From Ga0077555 sp031367895 (GTDB lineage Bacteria; Pseudomonadota; Alphaproteobacteria; Rhizobiales; Hyphomicrobiaceae), in contig JANLQP010000242.1 of the NCBI GenBank assembly GCA_031367895.1, forward strand, positions 1 to 64,000: DNA of 64,000 nt. The letters are read 5' to 3'. Under the pieces are notes generated by a model. It ran no database searches. It saw only the letters and a program-made list of their open reading frames with translations, and was not told where the DNA came from. Below are positions 1-9,229 of this stretch, one piece after another; the stretch's first letter is position 1; each line of letters begins with the position of its first letter. The translations under genes were made by a program, and so were the position numbers.

Positions 1-136
1 GAAAAATCCCATCGATGCAGATCCAAATGGTTACGGGCCGCGTGCGTTTGCAGCGGCCGGGCTTCAAGCGGTAAATAAGCACCGCGCCCCCACTGCGGCA
101 ATGGCCGCGCGCAAATTCAACCTCGCCTGGGGCCAC

Positions 137-904
137 CTAAAGGATGAGCGGCGCGCGGTGGCGCAGAATGGCGTCGATCTCGGGCCGGAAGCCTTGCCCC
201 TCGCCGTGCAGGATCAGCCCCGGCAGGATCGTCAGCGGCGCGCGGCTGCCCTTGATGCCCTGCACGATGATGCGATTGGCCGGCGCTCCCTGCCTGGGGT
301 GGATCGGCAGCATCTTGAGGGCGCCGAAACGCGGTGTCAGCACCGCAATCAGCTCCGGCAGTGCCGCAGCACGATGAACAACCGTGGCTGTCCCGCCGGG
401 TTTGACAGCGGTGGCGAGGAATCGAAGCCAGGCGTCGAGCGCGCCCTCGCCCATGCCGTGTGCCCGCGCCTTGAGGGGCGAGGGCGACGAACTCGAATGC
501 TTGTCGACGTAGTAGGGCGGGTTCGCGGCCACATGATCAAAGCTGCAGGATGCCAAACCATTGCCGTTGAAGCCAGCGCCACCAGCACCGACGTCCGCCT
601 CGACGACAGTCACCCGGGCAACCAGCTGGTTTCGTTCGATGTTGCGGCGGGCGAGTGCTGCCAGCTCCGGTGCGATCTCGACCAATGTGACCTGTGCATC
701 AGTGCAGCGGCGTGCAACGCACAGGCCGACGACGCCGACACCCGCCCCAGCATCGAGGACCTGGCAAAGGCCGTCCCCTGCGGGAATCGCGGACGCCAGC
801 AATACGGCGTCCAGGCCCGCACGGTAAGCGTCGCGCGGTTGCAGGATGCGCAGGGCATCGCCGAGGAAGGCGTCGTCGGTGAGGTCGGGCTCGGCAATAG
901 ACAT
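137..904 (-). CDS. TrmN6-like tRNA/protein adenine N6-methyltransferase
   Basis: A 255-residue class I SAM-dependent methyltransferase of the COG4123 / TrmN6 type, the family that includes the enzyme making m6A37 in tRNA1(Val). The SAM-binding motif LDAGAGVG is at residues 50-57 and the catalytic NPPY motif, typical of N6-adenine methyltransferases, is at 128-131. It lies directly downstream of the DUF2007 gene with a TAATG stop/start overlap, so the two are almost certainly cotranscribed and translationally coupled. The polyprenyl synthetase / DUF2007 / methyltransferase arrangement is common in Hyphomicrobiales. The exact RNA substrate is inferred from the family, not shown here. Confidence 0.85.
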   Translation of the reverse strand: MSIAEPDLTDDAFLGDALRILQPRDAYRAGLDAVLLASAIPAGDGLCQVLDAGAGVGVVGLCVARRCTDAQVTLVEIAPELAALARRNIERNQLVARVTVVEADVGAGGAGFNGNGLASCSFDHVAANPPYYVDKHSSSSPSPLKARAHGMGEGALDAWLRFLATAVKPGGTATVVHRAAALPELIAVLTPRFGALKMLPIHPRQGAPANRIIVQGIKGSRAPLTILPGLILHGEGQGFRPEIDAILRHRAPLIL

Positions 905-1197
905 TAGCGGCCGTCCTCCGGTGGCGGATCGGGATCGGTAACACCAAGCCCCGCAGGGGGGATCGCCGCTCGGCCTTCAGGCACCAGTTCGTGGGCTAGT
1001 CCGGCGTCTGCAATGAGTTGCCGGGCCGTCGCCACGTCATCGTCCAACACCATGAAACGCCTCGGAAAAGCGCCGATGGAGCCTTCAACGATGCTCATGT
1101 GCACATCGGCCACCAGGAAGCGAACATCAGCCTCGTGGAACAAGGATTCGAGGAAGCTCAACAGCACGGGATCGTTGGTCCGCAGGATTTCACGCAT
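904..1197 (-). CDS. DUF2007 domain protein
   Basis: A 97-residue protein of the DUF2007 (putative signal-transducing) family. It starts MREILRTNDPVLLSFLESLF and carries the family's alternating beta-alpha pattern followed by a proline-rich tail (DPDPPPEDGR) likely to be disordered. It is the first gene of a two-gene minus-strand operon with the TrmN6-like methyltransferase, overlapping its start codon. Divergent from the polyprenyl synthetase gene. The biochemical role of the family is not established. Confidence 0.8.
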   Translation of the reverse strand: MREILRTNDPVLLSFLESLFHEADVRFLVADVHMSIVEGSIGAFPRRFMVLDDDVATARQLIADAGLAHELVPEGRAAIPPAGLGVTDPDPPPEDGR

Positions 1198-1277
1198 GGC
1201 AGTGCCTCGTTTCCAGTCACCATCTCCGGTTGCGGGGTTGCGTCAATTCGACTCTGGCACGCCCCGACCGGGACTTG

Positions 1278-1300
1278 AGTATACTTCGTTCGCAGTATAC
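1278..1300. promoter_or_regulatory. Twin AGTATAC sequences in divergent promoter region
   Basis: The 139-nt gap between the divergent DUF2007 and polyprenyl synthetase genes contains AGTATAC twice (1278-1284 and 1294-1300), 16 nt apart. Because GTATAC is self-complementary, each copy reads as a -10-like TATACT or TATACC on one or both strands. This is the most plausible place for two divergent promoters, or a dimeric operator covering them. No clear -35 element was seen. Assignment is inference from position and composition only. Confidence 0.35.
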
Positions 1301-1336
1301 CTAGCTTGACCACAATTCACGTGAGGAAACCGAGCT

Positions 1337-2353
1337 TTGGGTGTCGTCGTTCCATTGGATGAAGCGCGCGATCCACTGGCTGGGCTGAAGCCCATCCTGG
1401 ATCTGGTGACGGCGGATATGGGTGTCGTCAATCGTATCATCCTCGACAAGGCCGTGTCAGACGTCGAGCTGATCCCGAAGCTCGCGCACCACCTGATCGA
1501 TTCAGGCGGCAAACGCCTGCGCCCGATGCTGACGATTGCGTCGGCCAAGCTCGCGGGCTGCAAAGGCGATGGCCACGTGCGCCTCGCCGCCGCCGTCGAG
1601 TTCATGCACACCGCAACGTTGCTCCACGACGACGTCGTCGACGACAGCGACACGCGGCGTGGCCGGAAGGCGGCGCGTATGCTCTGGGGCAACCAGGCAA
1701 GTGTGCTGGTCGGCGACTTCCTGCTCGGCCAGGCCTTCCGCATGATGGTCGATGTCGGCTCGCTGCCGGCACTGAAAATCCTTTCGAATGCGGCCGCCGT
1801 GATCGCCGAGGGCGAGGTGATGCAGCTGGCCGCCGCAAAGAACGTAGCCACCACCGAAGACGAGTATCTGGCGATCATCAACGCCAAGACGGCGGCACTG
1901 TTCCTGGCCGCAGCGGAGGTCGGCCCTGCCCTCGCAGGACGGCCAGCCGAGGAGCAGAACGCGCTCAGGTCGTACGGCCGAAATCTCGGTATTGCGTTCC
2001 AACTCGTCGACGACGCACTCGACTACGCCGGCGACAGCAAGCAGCTCGGCAAAGCGGTCGGTGACGATTTCCGCGAGGGCAAGATCACGTTGCCGGTGAT
2101 CCTGGCTTATCGCCGCGGCTCAGACAGTGAACGCACGTTCTGGCGCGATGCCCTCGTCGGCGGTCAAACGTCCGACGGGAACCTCGTCCAGGCGATCGCA
2201 CTGATCAAGAAGCACAAGTCGATCGAGGCGACGCTGGAACGGGCGCGCAGCTACGGCGCCTTGGCCCGCGATGCGCTGGCGATCTTCCCCGACAGCGTGC
2301 CGAAGACGGCACTGTCGGACGTCGTCGGGTTCTGCATAGCCCGCGCGCATTGA
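1337..2353 (+). CDS. ispB: Polyprenyl (octaprenyl/decaprenyl) diphosphate synthase
   Basis: A 338-residue trans-polyprenyl synthase that condenses isopentenyl diphosphate onto an allylic primer to make the ubiquinone side chain. The first aspartate-rich motif is LLHDDVVDD at residues 95-103 and the second is LVDDALDY at 223-230. GGKRLRP at 58-64 is the IPP-binding loop. The start chosen is TTG, giving MGVVVPLDEARDPL, because no in-frame ATG or GTG precedes the conserved core. A GTG at 1321 is out of frame. The chain length made (C40 or C50) cannot be read from sequence by eye; alphaproteobacteria usually make C50. Confidence 0.88.
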   Translation: MGVVVPLDEARDPLAGLKPILDLVTADMGVVNRIILDKAVSDVELIPKLAHHLIDSGGKRLRPMLTIASAKLAGCKGDGHVRLAAAVEFMHTATLLHDDVVDDSDTRRGRKAARMLWGNQASVLVGDFLLGQAFRMMVDVGSLPALKILSNAAAVIAEGEVMQLAAAKNVATTEDEYLAIINAKTAALFLAAAEVGPALAGRPAEEQNALRSYGRNLGIAFQLVDDALDYAGDSKQLGKAVGDDFREGKITLPVILAYRRGSDSERTFWRDALVGGQTSDGNLVQAIALIKKHKSIEATLERARSYGALARDALAIFPDSVPKTALSDVVGFCIARAH

Positions 2354-2448
2354 GCTTTCGCGTCTGTCGAGAGCTTCCGCATCTTGCGGGCGGCTTTCGC
2401 GCCGTGCACTCTCGGCCGAAACAACCAGCCAAACGAGAGGAGAGCAGC

Positions 2449-3213
2449 ATGCGCTTCAAGGATAAGGGCGTCGTCATCACGGGGGCCGGCAGCGGTATCG
2501 GCCGACAGACAGCGTTCGAGTTCGCGAGCGAAGGCGCAGTGGTTGCGGTTGGCGACCTCGATCTCAAGATGGCCGAGCATACTGTGGCCGAGATCACAAA
2601 ATCAGGCGGTCGCGCCTACCCATTCGCGGTGGACGTGACGAAGCCCGACGGCGTGACAGCCTTCATGGATGCGGTGCAGCGGCGCCTTGGCCGCCTCGAC
2701 GTGCTCGTCAACAGCGCCGGCATCCGCGAGATCTCGCCCTTGCTCGAGATCACGCACGAGCAGTTCACCAAGGTGATGGACGTCAACGTCACCGGGTTGT
2801 TCCTGGTCTCGCAGGCGTTCGCGCGCGCCGTGGTCAAGGCCGGCACTCCCGCCGCGATCGTCAATCTGGCGTCGACGCTCGGCGTCGTCGCGGCACCCGG
2901 GCGGCCGGCGTATACGGCGTCGAAGCATGCCGTCGTCGGTCTCACCAAGGAAATGGCGATGGAACTCGGTGAGAAAGGCATCCGTGTCACCGCAGTCGGG
3001 CCGGGCGTGACGCGGACACCGCTGACCGAGCGCTATTTCCAGGACCCGGAGATGGCGCAACGCCTGCGCGAGATCCACTCGGGTCTCGGGCGGACCGGTG
3101 AGCCGCGTGAGATCGCGCGGGCGATATTGTTCCTGGCCTCGGACGACGCGAGCTTTGTTACCGGAACGACGCTGCTGGTCGACGGCGGCTGGACCGCGGG
3201 GAAGAAGCTTTGA
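2449..3213 (+). CDS. SDR family oxidoreductase
   Basis: A 254-residue classical short-chain dehydrogenase/reductase using NAD(P)H. The cofactor motif TGAGSGIG is at residues 11-18, NSAG at 88-91, and the catalytic Ser142, Tyr155 and Lys159 (YTASK) are all present. The C-terminal ASFVTGTTLLVDGGW is typical of the family. The ATG at 2449 is chosen over a longer reading frame from 2350 because it is preceded by a GAGAGGAG ribosome binding site and begins right at the Rossmann fold. Substrate is unknown; a 3-oxoacyl or hydroxyacid type reductase is possible. Confidence 0.85.
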   Translation: MRFKDKGVVITGAGSGIGRQTAFEFASEGAVVAVGDLDLKMAEHTVAEITKSGGRAYPFAVDVTKPDGVTAFMDAVQRRLGRLDVLVNSAGIREISPLLEITHEQFTKVMDVNVTGLFLVSQAFARAVVKAGTPAAIVNLASTLGVVAAPGRPAYTASKHAVVGLTKEMAMELGEKGIRVTAVGPGVTRTPLTERYFQDPEMAQRLREIHSGLGRTGEPREIARAILFLASDDASFVTGTTLLVDGGWTAGKKL

Positions 3214-3426
3214 GTTCACCACCGGCCTCGCGGCCGACCCGCAGGACATGAATGGGTTGCAAACACGCCGAGTTCACGCCCGCCGATAGCGACATTCTTA
3301 CGAGGGGAGCGAAATGTAGGGTGCAACAGGCACTCCTTCAGGGGCGTATCGCATCGACACGGCGCTCAAGTCGGCGCAATACGGCGGCGAGGGCAATCCG
3401 CCTATTGGCGCCCGACACCTTGCCGC

Positions 3427-3687
3427 CTAACGCCCGGGACAAACGACATTGCGGGTGTGCAGCAGGGCTTCGACGGCGGTTTCAACGTCGAAGTTCGGCG
3501 CGCTGTAGCCGCCCGGCGTGAATGTGAACCGGTTGATCTCCCACGCCCAGATGCCGCGGTGATGACCTGCGCGCAGGACCGCCAGCCCTCCGACCGTCAG
3601 CGGCTCGGCAGTGCACCCCCGCGCGGCAAGGTCCGGGTCGGCGCGCAGCAGGCCCAGGAGTTGTGTCTCCATGATCGTTGCAGACAT
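3427..3687 (-). CDS. Small conserved hypothetical protein
   Basis: An 86-residue soluble protein beginning MSATIMETQLLGLL; a second possible start is METQLL five codons in. It contains a central GLAVLRAGHHRGIWAWE segment and an aromatic RFTFTPGGYSAPNF segment. I recognise it as a type of uncharacterised protein seen in Hyphomicrobiales but cannot assign a domain. It sits alone between an SDR gene and maeB, with about 210 nt of apparently empty sequence on its 3-prime side. The longer reading frame starting at 3747 adds a non-conserved looking leader. Confidence 0.5.
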   Translation of the reverse strand: MSATIMETQLLGLLRADPDLAARGCTAEPLTVGGLAVLRAGHHRGIWAWEINRFTFTPGGYSAPNFDVETAVEALLHTRNVVCPGR

Positions 3688-3828
3688 TTTGGGTTCCACC
3701 GCTGGCCAAGGCAAGGAAGCTGCCGGGCTCGTCGGTATATGTCGCAATTTGCGGCGATATGCATTGGTGAATCTGCGTAAACCTCAGAAAATTATCTCAA
3801 ACATCGATACAATTGCTTCCAATCTGCG

Positions 3829-6135
3829 CTAAGCGCCGTTTACGGCCGTCTGCCGGCTGGCATCGACGATGGCGATCGCCGCCATGTTCAGGAGCCCCCG
3901 CACCGTTACGGACGGGGTGACGATGTGCACCGGCTTGGCCGCCCCGAGGAGGATCGGGCCGATCGCGACGCTGCCTGAAACCACCTTCAGCAGGTTGAAG
4001 GCGATATTGGCCGCATCGAGGCCTGGTGCGATGAGCAGGTTTGCCGATCCCTTGAGCCGAGAATGAGGAAAGATCTCCTCGCGAATGAAGGCGGAGAGCG
4101 CGGAGTCGGCATGCATTTCGCCGTCGACCTCGAGTTCCGGCTGCCAGACGTTGAGCGTCGCCAGCACCTCGCGCATCTTGATGGCCGACGGCGTGTTCTC
4201 GTTGCCGAAATTCGAGTGCGAAAGCAACGCCACCTTCGGCTCGATGCCGAAGCGGCGCACCTCCTCCGCTGCAAGCAGAGCGATCTCAGCCAACCGTTCG
4301 GCGTCCGGATCGTAGGAGACATAGGTGTCGGCGATGAACAGCGGTCCGGTTGGCAGGATCATCGCCGACAGTGCCGCGAAACCACGCACGCTCGGATCTT
4401 TGCCGACAACTTCGGTGACATGGCGCAAGTGCGTCAGATAACGGCCAACGGCGCCGCAGATCATGGCATCGGCATCGCCACGGCGCAGCAGCAGGCCGGC
4501 GATAACGGTGGAGCCATTGCGCACGACGCGACGGGCATGCGACGGCGAGACGCCGCGCCGCTCGACGAGGCGGTGATATTCGTCGGCCATATCGTTGAGC
4601 CGTGGATCGGCCTCGGTGTCGAAGATGTCGAAATCCTGCTCCGGGCGCATGCGCAATCCCAGATGCGTCATCGTGCGTGTGATCGCATCGCGGCGGCCGA
4701 CCAGGATCGGACGCGCGATCTTCTCGGACACAACCTGCTGGGCGCATTGGAGGACGTAGGGATGGTCGCCCTCGGCAAAGACGAGGCGCTTCGGCTTGGC
4801 CGCATGCGCGCGCTTGGCGGCGTCGAACATCGGTCGCATGACGAAGCCGGACTGGTAGACGAAGCCCGTGAGCTTTTCCCGGTAGGCATCGAAGTTTGTG
4901 ATTGGTCGGGTGGCGACACCACTCTCCATGGCGGCCTTGGCGACGGCCGGTGCGATCTCGAGGATCAGGCGGGGATCGAACGGTTTCGGTAGAATGTAGT
5001 CCGCGCCGAACACGAAGGTGTCCGCGTCATAGGCCGCGAGCACGATGTCGGACGCCTCGCTTTCGGCGATACCGGCGAGCGCGGTGACGGCCGCATGCTT
5101 CATCGCCTCGTTGATCGTGGTTGCACCGACGTCGAGCGCGCCGCGAAAGATGAAGGGGAAGCAGAGCACGTTGTTGATCTGGTTCGGATAGTCGGTGCGG
5201 CCGGAGGCGATGATGGCGTCGGGGCGCACCGCCTTCACGTCCTCCGGCAGGATCTCCGGCGTCGGATTGGCGAGCGCGAACACCAGCGGACGCGGCGCCA
5301 TGGATTTGACCATCGCCTGATTGACGATGCGGCCGGCGGACAAGCCCAGGAAGATGTCGGCGCCGGGCATCACCTCGGCAAGCGTGCGCGCCCTGGTGTC
5401 TTGGACGTAGGGCTCCATATACGGGTTCATCAACTCGTTGCGGCCGCGATAGACGACACCTTTGATGTCGGTGATCCAGACGTTCTTCGGCTTCACCCCG
5501 AGACTGACGAGCAGGTTGAGGCAAGCGAGAGCGGCCGCTCCTGCGCCCGACGTCACGATCTTCACGTCACCCAACGACTTGCCGACGACTTTCAGGCCAT
5601 TGAGGATGCCGGCGGCGACGACGATCGCCGTGCCGTGCTGATCGTCGTGAAATACGGGGATCTTCATGCGGGCCTGCAGACGCCGCTCGATCTCGAAGCA
5701 CTCGGGTGCTTTGATGTCCTCGAGGTTGATGCCGCCGAACGTCGGCTCGAGCCGCGCCACGGCCTCGACAAACGCATCGACGCCCTTTTCGTCCACCTCG
5801 ATGTCGTAAACGTCGATGCCGGCGAACTTCTTGAACAGGACCGCCTTGCCTTCCATCACGGGTTTCGACGCGAGTGGGCCGATGTCGCCGAGGCCGAGCA
5901 CAGCGGTACCGTTAGTGATCACACCCACGAGATTACCGCGCGCGGTATATCGCGTTGCAGCGGCCGGGTCGGCGGCGATCGCCTCGCAGGCGTAAGCAAC
6001 GCCGGGACTGTAGGCCATCGCCAGATCTGCTTGGTTGGCCAGAGGCTTGGTGGCCTGGATCGCAATTTTGCCGGGCGGATCGGCCTCATGATAGTCGAGT
6101 GCGTTCCGCTTGTTGTTGTTGTCGTTGTCCGGCAT
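3829..6135 (-). CDS. maeB: NADP-dependent malic enzyme with phosphotransacetylase-like domain
   Basis: A 768-residue enzyme that decarboxylates malate to pyruvate while making NADPH. The N-terminal malic enzyme part (about residues 1-430) includes SPGVAYACEAIA, the catalytic-domain segment HDDQHGTAIV, and GRTDYPNQINNVLCFPFIFR. The C-terminal third (about 440-768) is the phosphate acetyl/butyryl transferase-like domain found in the large MaeB form; in known enzymes it acts in regulation (acetyl-CoA) rather than catalysis. Length matches the family. The N-terminus carries an unusual Asn/Asp run (DNDNNNK). The ATG has a GGGGGG-rich ribosome binding site. Monocistronic. Confidence 0.92.
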   Translation of the reverse strand: MPDNDNNNKRNALDYHEADPPGKIAIQATKPLANQADLAMAYSPGVAYACEAIAADPAAATRYTARGNLVGVITNGTAVLGLGDIGPLASKPVMEGKAVLFKKFAGIDVYDIEVDEKGVDAFVEAVARLEPTFGGINLEDIKAPECFEIERRLQARMKIPVFHDDQHGTAIVVAAGILNGLKVVGKSLGDVKIVTSGAGAAALACLNLLVSLGVKPKNVWITDIKGVVYRGRNELMNPYMEPYVQDTRARTLAEVMPGADIFLGLSAGRIVNQAMVKSMAPRPLVFALANPTPEILPEDVKAVRPDAIIASGRTDYPNQINNVLCFPFIFRGALDVGATTINEAMKHAAVTALAGIAESEASDIVLAAYDADTFVFGADYILPKPFDPRLILEIAPAVAKAAMESGVATRPITNFDAYREKLTGFVYQSGFVMRPMFDAAKRAHAAKPKRLVFAEGDHPYVLQCAQQVVSEKIARPILVGRRDAITRTMTHLGLRMRPEQDFDIFDTEADPRLNDMADEYHRLVERRGVSPSHARRVVRNGSTVIAGLLLRRGDADAMICGAVGRYLTHLRHVTEVVGKDPSVRGFAALSAMILPTGPLFIADTYVSYDPDAERLAEIALLAAEEVRRFGIEPKVALLSHSNFGNENTPSAIKMREVLATLNVWQPELEVDGEMHADSALSAFIREEIFPHSRLKGSANLLIAPGLDAANIAFNLLKVVSGSVAIGPILLGAAKPVHIVTPSVTVRGLLNMAAIAIVDASRQTAVNGA

Positions 6136-6255
6136 CGTCGATAAGACCCCCCGTGTCGCATCGCAAGTTGCCAGTCTAGCCCGAGACGGACGCCGATGGC
6201 ATGGACAAGATGGCGCGAAGGTGTGGCCGGAGCGGGGCTGGTGCAGTTCCCGTCC

Positions 6256-7095
6256 TCACCAACCCGGTTTCTTGTCGAGGCGCAGGATCTGGTCTTCGAG
6301 GCCGGGTGCCGCTGCGGGATACGCCTTGGTGATGCGCTGATCGTGGCCCGGGATGATCAGGTCGCGCGGTGCTGTTCCCTTCGACGCGCCTTCCGCCGCC
6401 AGGCGATTGATCCGGCGGTACCCTTCAAGCATCCCCGGCAGATCATAGAAGATTGCGAACGGGCGCTCCTGATCGACCTCCTCGAAGACGTGCACTGCAT
6501 CGGAGGCCAGGATCACCCAGCCACGCGCGGTGTGGACGCGCAGGATCGCCTGGCCGCGCGCATGTCCGCCGATCAGCAGGAACTCGATGCCGGGCGCCAA
6601 CGTCACGTCGCCTTTGTGGAACTGCATCCGACCGGCATAGACGAGATCGATCAGCTGCTTCACGTCCTCGGCGTGATAGGCGGCGCGGAACGGTGGGTGC
6701 GTCATGTCGCGCCCGGTGACGTGGATCATCTCCTCGTCCTGAATATGAAACCGCGCGTTCGGGTAATCCTCCAACGTACCGACGTGATCGAAGTGCGCGT
6801 GCGTCAGGATCACGTCCGGCTCGGTGGCCGCTGTAATGCCGATTTTCGCCAGTGCTTCCGACGGGCGGCAGACGAAGTCGTACTTGCGGCCCATGCGCTC
6901 CGATTGCCGCGCGGTCATGCCGGTGTCGATGATCCAGGTGCGGCCGTTGCCCTTCAATGCGTAAGTGAAGAAGTCCAGGCCCGGGATCATCTTGGTGTGA
7001 TCGCCGCCAAGGAACATGTGACCCTCGGAACGCAGCGCCTGTTTGGCGTAGCGAATGGCGTAGATCTCGTATTCGGGAAGTGTCGACATCGTCAT
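6256..7095 (-). CDS. Metallo-beta-lactamase-fold hydrolase, AHL-lactonase-like
   Basis: A 279-residue zinc hydrolase. The HAHFDH dinuclear metal motif is at residues 99-104, with further ligands likely at His178 (GGHARGQ), Asp199 (ASDAVH) and His251 (PGHD). The order and spacing match the N-acyl homoserine lactone lactonase branch (AttM/AiiA-like) of the superfamily. Many such proteins in soil alphaproteobacteria act on other lactones or esters, so quorum-quenching is only a possibility. No regulator or AHL synthase lies nearby. The stop is about 120 nt from the start of the neighbouring malic enzyme gene, which reads in the same direction. Confidence 0.75.
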   Translation of the reverse strand: MTMSTLPEYEIYAIRYAKQALRSEGHMFLGGDHTKMIPGLDFFTYALKGNGRTWIIDTGMTARQSERMGRKYDFVCRPSEALAKIGITAATEPDVILTHAHFDHVGTLEDYPNARFHIQDEEMIHVTGRDMTHPPFRAAYHAEDVKQLIDLVYAGRMQFHKGDVTLAPGIEFLLIGGHARGQAILRVHTARGWVILASDAVHVFEEVDQERPFAIFYDLPGMLEGYRRINRLAAEGASKGTAPRDLIIPGHDQRITKAYPAAAPGLEDQILRLDKKPGW

Positions 7096-7186
7096 CGTTC
7101 TCCTCGATCGGGCCTGCGCAAGATTACATGCCGTGCGCTGGTTGTATTCGAGCGTCGATCTTAACGCGCAATGTGCGCCTCAGCTA

Positions 7187-7618
7187 TCAGGCTCGCAGAC
7201 TGTCGGCCAGCGCGCGGAAATAACCTTCGGCGGCGGCGAGTCGTTCGATCCGGCCTGCATCGGCGCCGCGCACGGTTTCAGCGATGCACGCGGTTTCGGC
7301 CAGGCCTTCCAGGCGGCGCTTGACGCCGGCGATGCGCCGCCCGTCGACACGGTCGGTGAATGTCGCGACGATGGTCTCGATATAACCGGAGAGGCGGCCG
7401 AGTTCCCGAATGGCAAGTCGCGTCGCGGCTTTGTCGGTTGGGTCACGGTCGAGGCGCTCGAAAGCCTCCGATGCGCGGGCGAGGGTGCCCGCTATCTCCT
7501 CGGCGTAGCGCGCGATCTTCTCGCGGCGGCGGTCGTCGACGTCGGCGACGACGATCTGCCAGCGGCGCATCGCCTCGGTGATTCCGAGAACCTTCAACGT
7601 GAGATCGACGATGCGCAT
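7187..7618 (-). CDS. Hypothetical helical protein
   Basis: A 143-residue, charged, almost entirely helical protein, starting MRIVDLTLKVLGITEAM. It shows heptad-like spacing of leucine, isoleucine and alanine through much of its length, which suggests a coiled coil or helical bundle. No signal peptide or membrane segment. I do not recognise a family. It lies just upstream of the metallo-hydrolase gene on the same strand with a gap of about 90 nt, so cotranscription is possible. Codon use looks native. Confidence 0.55.
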   Translation of the reverse strand: MRIVDLTLKVLGITEAMRRWQIVVADVDDRRREKIARYAEEIAGTLARASEAFERLDRDPTDKAATRLAIRELGRLSGYIETIVATFTDRVDGRRIAGVKRRLEGLAETACIAETVRGADAGRIERLAAAEGYFRALADSLRA

Positions 7619-7862
7619 GCGCGGTCCAGCGGTTCAGAACACGTGCGAGGCGCACGCTAGCTGAAAATGCCAGAACGAGCGTTATGGGGGATAAGTTTGG
7701 GTCGGAAGTTCGGGGGGTAGGTCGGAGCGAACGGGCCATAGCTTCACTGTTGATCAGTGCGCGCACTCCCGTGAGGTTCGACGACTTCGGCCGGCGCACT
7801 CGGACATCGGCGGGTTACGAGCATCGCATTTAAGCGTCGGCCGCTTCACTGCGACCTTCCCC

Positions 7863-9068
7863 TCACTTCCGTCTGGTTACGCGCATGGCGCCGCAGCCTT
7901 CGAGGGCGTCAATTTCCGACGCGTCGAAGCCGGCCTCGCGCAGGACTTCCGGTCCGTCGGCACCGAGTTGGGGGGCGTGGCGGTAGTAGCTGGTGGGCGA
8001 ACCCGAGAATTCGAACGGGCTCGCGGTGGTGCGAATGCGGCCCTCGGTCGGGTGCTCGCGCTCGGTGAAAAACCCCGTGGCTTTGAGGTGCGGATCGTCA
8101 GCCAGATCCTCGAGATCGTTGACGCCCATGGCGGGGATGTCGGCTTCATCGAAGAATGCCAGCCATTCGGCGGTGGTTGCTTTCGGCATCTCTTCCGCGA
8201 GCAGGCGTTGCAGCTCCACCTGATTGTTCGAGCGCTGGGCCTGCGTCGCAAAACGCGGATCAGACAGAAGTTCCGGCCGGCCGATGCGCTTCACGAACGC
8301 CAGCCAATGCTTCTCATTGTAGACGATGGCGCAGACGTGGCCGTCCTTCGTGGGGTACGGGATGCGGTCGGCGGAGAGCACGCGCTTGTAGCCCATGTCG
8401 CCGCGCGGTGGCACATAGGTGCCGTTGAACATGTGCTCCATCAGCCAGAAGCCGGTGATGGTTTCGAGCATCGGCACCTCGACCTGCTGGCCCTCGCCGG
8501 TACGCTCGCGATGCACGAGTGCGGCGAGGATCGCCATGCCGAGATGGAGGCCCGTGGTCTTGTCGACGATCAGGCTCGGCATGAAGCGCGGTTCACCGCC
8601 ATCGACGCGCGATTGCAACATCGCGGCACCACTCGCGCCCTGTACGAGGTCGTCGTAAGCGGGTTTGTTGCCGTAGGGACCGGTGCGCTTGTAGCCGAGG
8701 CTGTAGGCGTAAATGATCTTTGCATTGAGCTTGCGGATGTCCTCGTAGCCGAGGCCAAGACGGTCCATCGCCGCGGGCCGCGAATTGTGCACGAACACGT
8801 CCGCGTTTTTCACGAGCCGCTTCAACGCGGTGATGGCTTCGGGCTTCTTCAGATCCAGGCAGACCGAGCGCTTGTTGCGATTGACCGCCAGATAAATCGG
8901 CCCCATGCCCGGCGTCGGCGCGTTGCCGGCGTTACGCATGACGTCGCCATCGGGGCTCTCGATCTTGATGACGTCGGCGCCCATGTCGGCCAAGTGCACC
9001 GTCGCGACGGGACCCAGCACGACGGCGGTGAGATCGATGATGCGGATACCGTGGAGAGGGCCGGGCAT
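7863..9068 (-). CDS. CaiB/BaiF family (class III) CoA-transferase
   Basis: A 401-residue family III CoA-transferase, which moves CoA between carboxylic acids through a glutamyl/aspartyl-CoA type intermediate. The family's catalytic aspartate falls at Asp169 in SLIVDKTTGL, the same residue number as in formyl-CoA transferase. The N-terminus (GIRIIDLTAVVLGP) and the ADVIKIESPDGD segment are typical. The ATG at 9068 is chosen because upstream codons of the open frame are made from the 8-bp repeat element. It heads for the 3-prime side of an operon-like run with enoyl-CoA hydratase and FAH-family genes. Acid substrate unknown. Confidence 0.87.
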   Translation of the reverse strand: MPGPLHGIRIIDLTAVVLGPVATVHLADMGADVIKIESPDGDVMRNAGNAPTPGMGPIYLAVNRNKRSVCLDLKKPEAITALKRLVKNADVFVHNSRPAAMDRLGLGYEDIRKLNAKIIYAYSLGYKRTGPYGNKPAYDDLVQGASGAAMLQSRVDGGEPRFMPSLIVDKTTGLHLGMAILAALVHRERTGEGQQVEVPMLETITGFWLMEHMFNGTYVPPRGDMGYKRVLSADRIPYPTKDGHVCAIVYNEKHWLAFVKRIGRPELLSDPRFATQAQRSNNQVELQRLLAEEMPKATTAEWLAFFDEADIPAMGVNDLEDLADDPHLKATGFFTEREHPTEGRIRTTASPFEFSGSPTSYYRHAPQLGADGPEVLREAGFDASEIDALEGCGAMRVTRRK

Positions 9069-9077
9069 GAAAGTTCC

Positions 9078-9229
9078 GTGAAGCCGTGAGTTGGTGAACT
9101 CGTTAAGTCGTGAGGAAGTGAATGCGTGAATGGTGACGACGGATAGCAAGGTTGCAGAGGCCTGGATCGGGCGTCACGAACTCACGCACTCACCAATTCA
9201 CGACGACACCATGTACGCCTGCACTTCAC
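9078..9229. repeat. Octamer-periodic repeat element with inverted arms (copy 1)
   Basis: The junction between the CoA-transferase and enoyl-CoA hydratase genes holds GTGA-rich sequence in units of about 8 bp (for example GTGAAGCC, GTGAGTTG, GTGAACTC). The left arm (9078-9138) is answered by a right arm (9172-9229) that is its imperfect reverse complement, so transcripts can fold into a long irregular hairpin. The outer end of the right arm supplies the TGA stop of the enoyl-CoA hydratase. A second copy is at 10043-10200. Confidence 0.7.

Noticed and set aside
4063..6144. Two long plus-strand frames opposite maeB
   Set aside because: The malic enzyme on the other strand explains the region completely, and these frames have no motif.
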